Below, one piece after another: positions 57,202 to 64,000 of a DNA stretch of 64,000 nucleotides (the stretch's first letter is position 1; every line of letters starts with the position of its first letter). This DNA comes from Streptomyces cirratus. Lineage in GTDB: Bacteria; Actinomycetota; Actinomycetes; Streptomycetales; Streptomycetaceae. Below the pieces are notes generated by a model, which was not told the DNA's origin, did not search any database, and saw only the letters and a list, made by a program, of their open reading frames with translations. The stretch is from assembly GCF_014650775.1 (NCBI RefSeq), contig NZ_BMVP01000002.1, forward strand, positions 124,001 to 188,000. Direction: 5' to 3'. A program made the translations under genes and the position numbers.

Positions 57202-58425
57202 TCAGCGGGAGGCCGCGATGCGGCCGGTGACCTCGCCGAGGCCGACGCGGCTGCCGTCGGGGCCGGGGGCCCAGGCGGTGAGGGTGACGGTGTCGCCGTC
57301 CTCCAGGAAGGTGCGCTTGCCGTCGGTGAGCTCGATGGCGTCGCGGCCGTTCCAGGTCAGCTCCAGCAGGGAGCCGCGCTGTCCGGTCTCGGGGCCGCTG
57401 ACGGTGCCGGAGCCGTAGACGTCACCGGTGCGCAGGGAGGCGCCGTTGACCGTCATGTGGGCCAGCTGCTGGGCGGCGGTCCAGTACATGGAGGCGAACG
57501 GCGGCCGGGCCACCTCCTGCCCGTTGATGGAGACGGTGATGCGCAGGTCGAAGCCGCCGGGGCGGTCGGCGTCGGCGTCGTCCAGGTACGGCAGCAGCGG
57601 GAAGTCCCGGGCGGGCGGCGCGACGCGGGCGGCGTCCAGGGCCTCCAGCGGGGTGACCCAGGCCGAGACGGAGGTGGCGAAGGACTTGCCGAGGAAGGGG
57701 CCGAGCGGCACGTACTCCCAGGCCTGGATGTCCCGCGCCGACCAGTCGTTGAGGAGGAACAGGCCGAAGACGTGGTCCTCGAACTCGCCGAGCGCGACCG
57801 GGCGGCCCAGCTCCGAGGGGGTGCCGACGACGAAGCCGACCTCGGCCTCGATGTCGAGCTTGACGCTCGGGCCGAAGACGGGCGCCGGGTCGGTGGGAGC
57901 CTTGCGCTGCCCGCTGGGGCGTACGACATCGGTGCCGGAGACCACGATGGTGCCGGAGCGGCCGTGGTAACCGATGGGCAGGTGCTTCCAGTTGGGGGTG
58001 AGGGCGTCACCGTCCGGGCGGAAGATCTTCCCGACGTTCGTGGCGTGGTGCTCGCTCGCGTAGAAGTCGACGTAGTCGGCGACCTCGTACGGCAGGTGCA
58101 GGGTGACGGCGTCCAGCGGCGTCAGGTGCGGCTCGACCGTCTCGCGGTGGCCCGGGTCGGTCACCCAGGCGGTCAGCGCGCGCCGTACGTCGCGCCAGGC
58201 GGTCCGGCCCGCGGCGAGCAGCGGGTTGAGGGAGGACCGGCCGAGCAGGTCGGCGTAGGGGGAACCGAGCGCGAGCGCGGCCGCTCCGGCGTCCAGGACG
58301 TAGCCGCTGATCCGCACACCGACCCGGCGCCGGGGGTCCTCGGCGGTGGAGAACACGCCGTAGGGCAGGTTGTGCGGTCCGAACGGGTCGCCCTCGGGGA
58401 CATCGAGGGGGCTCTGCTGGGGCAT
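57202..58425 (-). CDS. fahA: Fumarylacetoacetase
   Basis: The 407-residue protein is full-length fumarylacetoacetate hydrolase: an N-terminal SH3-like part (FGPHNLPYGVFS) and the FAH fold with DFYASEHHATN, GYHGRSGTIVVSG, the metal ligands in LDIEAEVGFVVG and NDWSARDIQAWEYVPLGPF. It splits fumarylacetoacetate into fumarate and acetoacetate, the last step of tyrosine breakdown through homogentisate. ATG 58425 is the natural start. No other homogentisate-pathway gene lies beside it in the window. It is convergent with the nuo operon. Confidence 0.96.
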   Translation of the reverse strand: MPQQSPLDVPEGDPFGPHNLPYGVFSTAEDPRRRVGVRISGYVLDAGAAALALGSPYADLLGRSSLNPLLAAGRTAWRDVRRALTAWVTDPGHRETVEPHLTPLDAVTLHLPYEVADYVDFYASEHHATNVGKIFRPDGDALTPNWKHLPIGYHGRSGTIVVSGTDVVRPSGQRKAPTDPAPVFGPSVKLDIEAEVGFVVGTPSELGRPVALGEFEDHVFGLFLLNDWSARDIQAWEYVPLGPFLGKSFATSVSAWVTPLEALDAARVAPPARDFPLLPYLDDADADRPGGFDLRITVSINGQEVARPPFASMYWTAAQQLAHMTVNGASLRTGDVYGSGTVSGPETGQRGSLLELTWNGRDAIELTDGKRTFLEDGDTVTLTAWAPGPDGSRVGLGEVTGRIAASR

Positions 58426-58565
58426 GGGTTGCTGCCTCGCTTTCGACGCGGTCCGGGGGTGTCCCGGGGGCTCGTTGACACGTTACGTTGCCAGTGGGGC
58501 GGGTGGGAGGCCGGATTAGGGCGCTATTTGTAGGACTTGTCCACTGGGGTCCGTATCCTTGCGCC

Positions 58566-59384
58566 GTGACTTCCGCCCCGCTTCCGGCCCTTCCCTTCGC
58601 CTTGATCGCAACCGACCTGGACGGGACTCTGCTGCGCGCCGGGGACACCGTCTCGGCCCGTTCCCACACCGCCCTCGCGCGGGCCCGCGCCGCCGGCGCC
58701 GAACACATCATCGTGACCGGCCGCCCGGTCCCGCAGGTACGCCACGTACTGGACGGCCTCGGCTACACGGGGCTCGCGGTGTGCGGGCAGGGCGCGCAGG
58801 TGTACGACGCGGCGCGCGGGCGCCTGTTGCACTCCGTGTGCATGGACCGCGAGCTGGCGGAGGTCGCCCTCGGAAAGATCGAGGCGGAGATCGGCGAGGT
58901 GTACGTGGCGGTCGACCAGGAGGGAGTGGACGCGGAGATGCTGATAGGGCCGGGCTACCGGATGCCGCATCCGCACCTGCCGACGGTCCGGGTGGGGCGC
59001 CGCGCGGACCTGTGGTCGGCGCCGATCAACAAGGTGCTGCTCCAGCACCCGGAGCTGGACGACGACGAACTGACGTGCCTCGCGCGGGGAGTGGTCGGGG
59101 ACCTGGTGAACGTGACGATGGCGGGGGAGCACACGGTGGAGCTCCAGCCGCCGGGCATCGACAAGGCGAGCGGCCTGTCGCGGGCGGCGGACGTCCTGGG
59201 CCTGGCCGCCTCGGCCACGATCGCCTTCGGGGACATGCCCAACGACGTCCCGATGTTCGGGTGGGCCGCGTACGGGGTTGCGATGGCCAACGCCCACCGG
59301 GAACTGGTGGCGGTGGCCGACGAGGTGACGCTGTCGAACGAGGACGACGGCATCGCGGTGGTCCTGGAGCGGCTGTTCCGCTGA
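58566..59384 (+). CDS. HAD-superfamily phosphatase, Cof type
   Basis: The 272-residue protein has the four HAD motifs in Cof order: IATDLDGTLL (nucleophile aspartate 17 and acid/base aspartate 19), ITGRP-type IVTGRPVPQ, the lysine of INKVLLQ or IDKASGL, and FGDMPNDVPMF. It removes phosphate from sugar phosphates or cofactors; substrate unknown. GTG 58566 puts motif I near the N-terminus. A TATCCT at 58554 seven bases before GTG could be the -10 of a leaderless message. An upstream in-frame ATG at 58488 is unlikely. Confidence 0.9.
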   Translation: MTSAPLPALPFALIATDLDGTLLRAGDTVSARSHTALARARAAGAEHIIVTGRPVPQVRHVLDGLGYTGLAVCGQGAQVYDAARGRLLHSVCMDRELAEVALGKIEAEIGEVYVAVDQEGVDAEMLIGPGYRMPHPHLPTVRVGRRADLWSAPINKVLLQHPELDDDELTCLARGVVGDLVNVTMAGEHTVELQPPGIDKASGLSRAADVLGLAASATIAFGDMPNDVPMFGWAAYGVAMANAHRELVAVADEVTLSNEDDGIAVVLERLFR

Positions 59385-59408
59385 CGGACCCCCCCCACCG
59401 GCGGACGG

Positions 59409-61439
59409 TCAGCCCGCCGTGCGCGGGAGTCGGCGCTCCCAGGTGCGGTGGAAGACCGCCTCGCCGCCCTCCCGGCACACCACCTCGTTCGACGTGAGGA
59501 ACCCGCCCTCGTCACAGGAGACCTCCGAGCGGGTCTCCACGGTGACCTCCCAGCCCAGATCCGGCCGGTGCAGCCGGATCCGCCGGCGCGAGCGGGCCCG
59601 TGCGGACAGGGCGTCCGCCGACCGGATCCCGTAGTCCTCCTCCACGTCCTCCCCGCACTCCAGCCCGTCCGGGTACACCCGCGTCCCCCCGTACCGGGGA
59701 GCCACCTCCAGCCGCCACGACCCGCGCGCGACGTCCCGTACGACGACCCGCTCGGGCCGCGGCTCGTCCAGCGTCGCCGGGTACACGACCCCCAGCGGCT
59801 CCGCCTGTTCCGGCGCCTCGAAGACGATGCCGCCGTCCAGCGGGCCCGCCGTGCGCAGCGGCAGCTCCAGCGTGCTGCCCGCCGGGTCGAGGGTCCAGCC
59901 CGCCTCGGAGCCGGCCCGCGGCCAGATCCACGGCCAGTAGGCGGAGGAAAGGGCCAGCCGGATCCGGTGGCCCGGCGCGAACGCGTGCCCGATGCCGTTC
60001 AGCTCGAAGGTGACCTCCTCGTGCGAGCCCACCGGCCAGGGCGCGGCCCGCTCCCGGCCGCCCCGCGCCGACAGGTTCAGCGCCCCGCGCGTGACCAGCG
60101 TCGAGGCCCCGTCCGGCGCGACGTCGCAGAGCCGGGCGATCACCTGCCCGTACGGGACGTCCATCCGCAGCCGCAGCGTCACCCGGGGCCGGCCCAGGAT
60201 CTCCACCGGCTCGCCCGGCGCCACCGGGAACTCGAAGCAGGCCGACTTCGCGTCCTCCTCCCGCTGGTCCGGCGGCAGGTCGGCGTCGTCGCCGAAGGGG
60301 AGGAACCGGCCCGCGTCCAGCCCGGTGTGCTGCGGTGAGGCGACCTCCACCGGCGCGCCCTGGAGCCCGTAGGAGACCGGAACGACCGAGGGCGAGGGCC
60401 AGGCGGCGTCGCCGACCCAGCGGCCCTCCATCCGTTCGTACACGGTGGCCGGCGGGTGCGACTCGCCGATCCACGCGCGCAGCAGCGGCTCGTCCATGAC
60501 CCCGTTGTCCTCGCCCCTCAGCCAGTGGTCCCACCAGCGCAGGGTCTCCTGGAGGAAGCCGATCGCGGGGCCCGGCAGCCCGTGGTCGGGGTACTGGTGC
60601 GACCAGGGGCCGATCAGCCCGCGGACCCGGGCCTGCGGCAGGTGCTCCACCAGGCGCAGCACGGTGTCCCGGTACGGGTCGTGCCAGCCGCCGACCGCGA
60701 GGACGGCCGCGTGGATGTCGGCGTAGCCCTCGCGGACGCTGCCCTGCTTCCAGTAGGCGTCGCGTGTCTGGTGGGCGAGCCAGGTGTGGATCAGCGGTTC
60801 CAGGGCCTCCAGGCGGGTGAGCCACTGCTCCCGCCAGCCGTCGCCGGCGTACAGGGGGTCCGGGGGGCGTGCGGCGAAGGCCAGCATCGTCGCCGCCCAC
60901 GCGTGCATGTCGACGGCGAGGACGGAGCCGCCCAGGTAGTGCACGTCGTTGTCGTAGTGGTCGTCGGTGGAGCAGACCGTGACGACCGCCTTGAGCGCCC
61001 GGGGGGCGAGGGCGGCGATCCGGAGGCCGTCGGAGCCGCCCCGGCCGATCCCGAACATGCCCACCGCGCCCGTGCACCACGGCTGCTCCGCGAGCCACTC
61101 CACCACCGCGACGCCGTCGGCGAGCCGGCGCGCGTCGTGCTCGTCGCCGGGGACGCCGCCGCTGCATCCGTGGCCGCGTACGTCCACCCGTACGGAGGCG
61201 TAGCCGTGGCCCGCGTACCAGGGGTGGCGCTGCCGGTCGCGCGGTGCGGTCCAGTCGGTGAGGCGGTACGGGAGGTACTCCAGCAGCGCCGGGACCGGTT
61301 CGTCGGTGACCGGGCGCCAGATCCGGGCGTACAGCCCGACCCCTCCCCCGGAGCCTTCGGCCTGGGAGGTGCCCCCAGGCATCGGGATCCGGACATCCTC
61401 GCGGGTGGTCCGGTAGGGGAAGTCGGTGCGGATGATCAT
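59409..61439 (-). CDS. CocE/NonD (X-Pro dipeptidyl-peptidase S15) hydrolase lacking the nucleophile serine
   Basis: The 676-residue protein has an alpha/beta-hydrolase domain, a cap, and the C-terminal jelly-roll (from about 420) of the S15/CocE family. The general layout is normal: EYLPYRLTD, VRVDVRGHGCSGG, CSTDDHYDNDVHYLGG and GPWSHQYPDHG. At the nucleophile elbow, where relatives read G-I-S-W-G-G, this sequence reads GIGRGG, so residue 132 is glycine (codon GGC at 61046-61044). A single A-to-G change from AGC would give this. Residues 21-34 (PGGTSQAEGSGGGV) come from a dispersed repeat. It may be an inactive relative, a recent mutation, or use another residue. ATG 61439 assumed. Confidence 0.85.
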   Translation of the reverse strand: MIIRTDFPYRTTREDVRIPMPGGTSQAEGSGGGVGLYARIWRPVTDEPVPALLEYLPYRLTDWTAPRDRQRHPWYAGHGYASVRVDVRGHGCSGGVPGDEHDARRLADGVAVVEWLAEQPWCTGAVGMFGIGRGGSDGLRIAALAPRALKAVVTVCSTDDHYDNDVHYLGGSVLAVDMHAWAATMLAFAARPPDPLYAGDGWREQWLTRLEALEPLIHTWLAHQTRDAYWKQGSVREGYADIHAAVLAVGGWHDPYRDTVLRLVEHLPQARVRGLIGPWSHQYPDHGLPGPAIGFLQETLRWWDHWLRGEDNGVMDEPLLRAWIGESHPPATVYERMEGRWVGDAAWPSPSVVPVSYGLQGAPVEVASPQHTGLDAGRFLPFGDDADLPPDQREEDAKSACFEFPVAPGEPVEILGRPRVTLRLRMDVPYGQVIARLCDVAPDGASTLVTRGALNLSARGGRERAAPWPVGSHEEVTFELNGIGHAFAPGHRIRLALSSAYWPWIWPRAGSEAGWTLDPAGSTLELPLRTAGPLDGGIVFEAPEQAEPLGVVYPATLDEPRPERVVVRDVARGSWRLEVAPRYGGTRVYPDGLECGEDVEEDYGIRSADALSARARSRRRIRLHRPDLGWEVTVETRSEVSCDEGGFLTSNEVVCREGGEAVFHRTWERRLPRTAG
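61341..61378. repeat. Dispersed palindromic repeat inside the S15-type hydrolase gene, copy B
   Basis: On the minus strand it reads GGCACCTCCC, AGGCC, GAA, GGCTCC, GGGGGAGGGG, closely matching the copy within nuoF at 44955. It adds about 13 Gly/Ser-rich residues near the N-terminus without breaking the frame. Confidence 0.65.
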
Positions 61440-61806
61440 GCGGACCGCCTCGGTGAACGGGATGGATCGTGCGCCGGAGCCGGAAGTGGCCCGTCGTCAG
61501 CCATCCGAGGGCCGCCAGAAGGGTGGTGACGGTGGCCGCGGCGACGAGGGTCCGGGCGGCGGCCGGTCCGCCTGCGGATCCGCCGGCCCGTCTGCGTCGG
61601 TGACAGTTCTGGACAAAACGCTATCTCCGGTCGTTTCGGCTCCTGACGAACATACCGGTGCGCATCGGGCGGTGCGCGCGTGGCGCCGGGGCAGGCGCTC
61701 TGGGTGATCGAAAACAGACCGGATACGCTGGCTTGAGTGATGGCAGCGACACATCGACAATCCATGTGATCGTCAAGGTGATCGTCAGCAGACAGGAGTA
61801 CCCCTC
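61440..61806. other. Intergenic region before the polyprenyl diphosphate synthase gene
   Basis: These 367 bases contain only short open frames without ribosome sites. A 10-base direct repeat, GTGATCGTCA, occurs at 61767-61776 and 61779-61788, one helical turn apart, just before the AGGAG ribosome site of the 61807 gene. GATACGCT near 61723 is a possible -10. No other feature was seen. Confidence 0.5.
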
Positions 61807-62817
61807 GTGACCGTCGTCGGGCCGTTCGGACTGAGCGTGCGGGACCAGGCTCTTGAGACCGATGTCCAGGCCGGACTGGCCGCCGTCGAGGCGGGTCTGC
61901 TGGAGGCCACCAAGAGCGAAGTCCCCTTCATCACCGAGGCCGCGCAGCACCTGGTGCGGGCCGGAGGCAAGCGGTTCCGTCCGCTGCTGGTGCTGCTCGC
62001 GTCCCGTTTCGGAGATCCGTACGCCCCCGGCATCGTGCCGTCCGCGGTGGTCGTGGAGCTCACCCACCTGGCCACGCTCTACCACGACGACGTCATGGAC
62101 GAGGCGGACGTACGCCGTGGGGTGGAGAGCGCCAACACCCGCTGGGGCAACTCGGTCGCCGTCCTGACGGGTGACTTCCTCTTCGCCCGCGCCTCGCACA
62201 TCCTGGCCGACCTCGGCCCCGAGGCCGTACGCATCCAGGCGGAGGCCTTCGAGCGGCTGGTGACCGGCCAGATCCTGGAGACGGCCGGCCCGCGCGACGG
62301 CCGCGACCCCGTCGCCCACTACCTCGACGTCATGGCCGGCAAGACCGGCTCGCTGATCGCCGTCTCCGGCCGGTTCGGCGCGCTGATGGCCGGCGCCGAC
62401 GAGTCCGTGGTCGACATCCTGACCCAGTACGGCGAGCGGCTCGGCATCGCCTTCCAGCTCGCCGACGACGTCCTCGACATCGCCTCCGACTCCCACGAGT
62501 CCGGCAAGACCCCCGGCACCGACCTGCGCGAGGGCATCCCCACCCTGCCGGTCCTGCGCCTGCGCGAGATGGCGGAGCGGGACCGCAACCCCGACGACCT
62601 GGACCTCGTACGGCTCCTGGACGGCGACCTCAGCGACGACGTCCGGCACGCCGAGGCACTGTCCCGGCTGCGCGTGCACCCCGCGCTGGAGCAGGCCCGC
62701 CGCGACACCATCCGCTACGCACAGGACGCGCGGGCCACGCTGGCCCCGCTCCCGGAGTGCTTCGCGAAGTCGGCGCTCGAGGAGCTCTGCGACGCGGTGG
62801 TCCACCGGGCCGGCTAG
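61807..62817 (+). CDS. Polyprenyl diphosphate synthase (trans-isoprenyl)
   Basis: The 336-residue protein has both aspartate-rich motifs, LYHDDVMDEADVRRG and QLADDVLDIASD, plus GGKRFRPLL and the GKTPGTDLREGIPTLPV stretch. It elongates farnesyl diphosphate with isopentenyl diphosphate. Residues before the first DDxxD are small (THLATL), consistent with a long-chain product such as the nonaprenyl tail of Streptomyces menaquinone. This makes it a likely partner of mqnA, mqnC and menG, though a role in carotenoid or other terpenoid synthesis is possible. GTG 61807 follows AGGAG. A very strong terminator follows. Confidence 0.93.
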   Translation: MTVVGPFGLSVRDQALETDVQAGLAAVEAGLLEATKSEVPFITEAAQHLVRAGGKRFRPLLVLLASRFGDPYAPGIVPSAVVVELTHLATLYHDDVMDEADVRRGVESANTRWGNSVAVLTGDFLFARASHILADLGPEAVRIQAEAFERLVTGQILETAGPRDGRDPVAHYLDVMAGKTGSLIAVSGRFGALMAGADESVVDILTQYGERLGIAFQLADDVLDIASDSHESGKTPGTDLREGIPTLPVLRLREMAERDRNPDDLDLVRLLDGDLSDDVRHAEALSRLRVHPALEQARRDTIRYAQDARATLAPLPECFAKSALEELCDAVVHRAG

Positions 62818-62841
62818 ACCGCCCGGCCCTGATGGCTCTCC

Positions 62842-62891
62842 CGACACGGGCCCGGCATCCCCTACGGGTAGGGGATGCCGGGCCCGTGTCG
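62842..62891 (+). terminator. Very strong intrinsic hairpin after the polyprenyl synthase gene
   Basis: A perfect 23-base stem with loop CGGG runs from 62842 to 62891. The outer arm reads CGACACGGGCCCGG and the inner part CATCCCCTA, each with its exact complement. No T-run follows. It is the longest perfect hairpin seen in the window. Confidence 0.85.
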
Positions 62892-63041
62892 TGTCATCCC
62901 TGGGTTGTACGCCCGGTTGAGTCCGGGGAGTGACGCCGTAGGCCCCCCTCCTTTGGTCAGATAGAGGCACATCCCCACCAGATCGGGTGAGAGTGGCGGC
63001 CGGGGGTGGACGCGACGCATCTACGGAGGCAGGCAGAAAAG

Positions 63042-64000
63042 ATGGCAACGAACACGAAGACCCGCAAGGCCGCTCGGTACGCCGTACCGGTCGCGGTGTT
63101 CGGCGTGGCGGCCGCGACCATCGCGATGGTCCCGGCCTTCGCCAACGCCGGTAACCCGGACCTGCCGAAGGTGACGGCCCAGCAGCTCATCGAGAAGATC
63201 GCGGCCTCGGACGTCCAGCAGCTCTCCGGCAGCGCCAAGATCAGCACGGACCTGGGTCTGCCCACCCTCGCGGGCGGTCTGCTCGGCCGGGTCGGCGGCG
63301 GTGGCGGTGTCACCGGCGGTTCGGCCGATCCGCAGGACAAGCTCGCGCAGCTGGCGAACGGGACGCACACCTTCCGTATCGCGGCCGACGGCCCGGACCG
63401 GCAGAAGCTCACCTTCCTCGACGGGAAGGACGAGTACAGCCTCACCCACAACGGCAAGGACGTGTGGGGCTACGACAGCAAGTCCAACCAGGTCTTCCAC
63501 GAGAAGGACGTCCACTCCGGCCCGGGCGCCGAGCCCAAGGCGGCCGAGCGGATGCCCGCCTCGCCGCAGGAGATGGCGCAGGAGGCCCTCAAGGCCGCCG
63601 GTCCCACCACCGACGTCAGCGTGGGCGACACCGCCCAGGTGGCCGGGCGGGACGCCTACCAGCTGGTGCTCAAGCCCAAGCAGGCCGGTTCCACGGTCGG
63701 CTCGGTACAGATCGCGGTGGACGCCAAGAACGGTGTGCCGCTGCGCGTGCAGGTGCTGTCCAGCCAGGGCGGCAAGCCGATCCTGGACGCGGGCTTCACC
63801 AAGGTGGACTTCGCCAAGCCTGCCGCCGACACCTTCGCCTTCACCACGCCCAAGGGCGCGAAGCTGACCGAGGGCAAGGACGGGCACGGCAAGGACGGGC
63901 AGAGCGGCAAGGACGGCGGACACGGCAAGGGGTGGAAGGGCCTGGAGTCCCTCCCCGGCTTCGAGGGCCTGACCGGCGGGGCCGCCGGCGCCGGCAAGGG
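63042..64000 (+). CDS. LolA-like (DUF2092-type) secreted protein, cut by the window end
   Basis: The visible 319 residues start with a signal peptide (RYAVPVAVFGVAAATIAMV, cleavage near AFANA-GNP). The mature part has VTAQQLIEKIAASDVQQLSG, a repeated-strand pattern (HTFRIAADGPDRQKLTFLDGKDEYS) and VAGRDAYQLVLKPKQAGSTVG, the shape of LolA/LppX-like lipid-binding half-barrels. A Gly/Lys/Asp-rich run (GKDGHGKDGQSGKDGGHGKG) follows and the gene continues past 64000. ATG 63042 follows GGAGGCAGGCAG. From memory, such genes are followed by an ABC transporter in Streptomyces; that part is not visible here. Confidence 0.85.
   Translation, partial: MATNTKTRKAARYAVPVAVFGVAAATIAMVPAFANAGNPDLPKVTAQQLIEKIAASDVQQLSGSAKISTDLGLPTLAGGLLGRVGGGGGVTGGSADPQDKLAQLANGTHTFRIAADGPDRQKLTFLDGKDEYSLTHNGKDVWGYDSKSNQVFHEKDVHSGPGAEPKAAERMPASPQEMAQEALKAAGPTTDVSVGDTAQVAGRDAYQLVLKPKQAGSTVGSVQIAVDAKNGVPLRVQVLSSQGGKPILDAGFTKVDFAKPAADTFAFTTPKGAKLTEGKDGHGKDGQSGKDGGHGKGWKGLESLPGFEGLTGGAAGAGK

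Noticed and set aside
61426..61765. Small open frames on both strands before the polyprenyl synthase gene
   Set aside because: Low-complexity products, no ribosome sites, and overlap with each other and with the likely promoter.

Overview
The window is high-GC actinobacterial DNA, almost certainly from a Streptomyces chromosome. Third-codon positions are nearly always G or C. GTG starts and four-base GTGA/ATGA overlaps are common. The gene set is typical of the genus: a futalosine-pathway menaquinone set, a complete nuoA-N operon, a fused FO synthase, an RNase Sa homologue and several LLM-class oxidoreductases. No tRNA, rRNA, CRISPR array, transposase or phage gene was recognised.

Region 1 (1-16.5 kb) is accessory and catabolic. 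It holds two amidohydrolases, two luciferase-like (LLM) oxidoreductases, a hydroxysteroid-dehydrogenase-like SDR and an aldehyde dehydrogenase. Among them sit a secreted trypsin-like protease, a NUDIX hydrolase, a repeat-rich non-coding island (2.83-3.62 kb), a small membrane protein and a membrane protein resembling transmembrane terpene cyclases. Three transcription units here, and a distant SDR gene at 24.9 kb, carry the same perfect palindrome CTGACG-N3-CGTCAG just upstream of their starts, which suggests one regulon. An APC permease, two small or membrane proteins, a GlxA-type AraC regulator and an isochorismatase-fold hydrolase follow.

Region 2 (16.5-28.2 kb) holds mixed single genes: a DedA protein, a third LLM oxidoreductase, an ADP-ribosylglycohydrolase-like protein, a secreted tyrosine phosphatase, a secreted guanyl-specific RNase, FO synthase (F420 cofactor), the palindrome-bearing SDR, a secreted transglycosylase and a cold-shock protein with a structured leader.

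Region 3 (28.4-40.4 kb) is built around menaquinone. It contains mqnA, a PASTA-less Ser/Thr kinase, mqnC, an amidohydrolase-like pseudoenzyme, menG, a glutaminase, a GNAT acetyltransferase and a geranylgeranyl-reductase-family enzyme that may saturate the menaquinone side chain. After it comes a scar: a frameshifted, truncated FtsX-type permease facing a gene that seems to have lost its N-terminus. An NlpC/P60 cell-wall hydrolase follows.

Region 4 (41.1-57.1 kb) is the 14-gene nuo operon for respiratory complex I, preceded by a near-consensus Rex operator. Complex I reduces the menaquinone made by the genes of region 3, and the polyprenyl diphosphate synthase at 61.8 kb probably supplies the side chain. 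Region 5 (57.2-64 kb) holds fumarylacetoacetase, a Cof-type HAD phosphatase, an S15/CocE-type hydrolase lacking its nucleophile serine, the polyprenyl synthase and a LolA-like lipoprotein-carrier-type protein cut by the window end.
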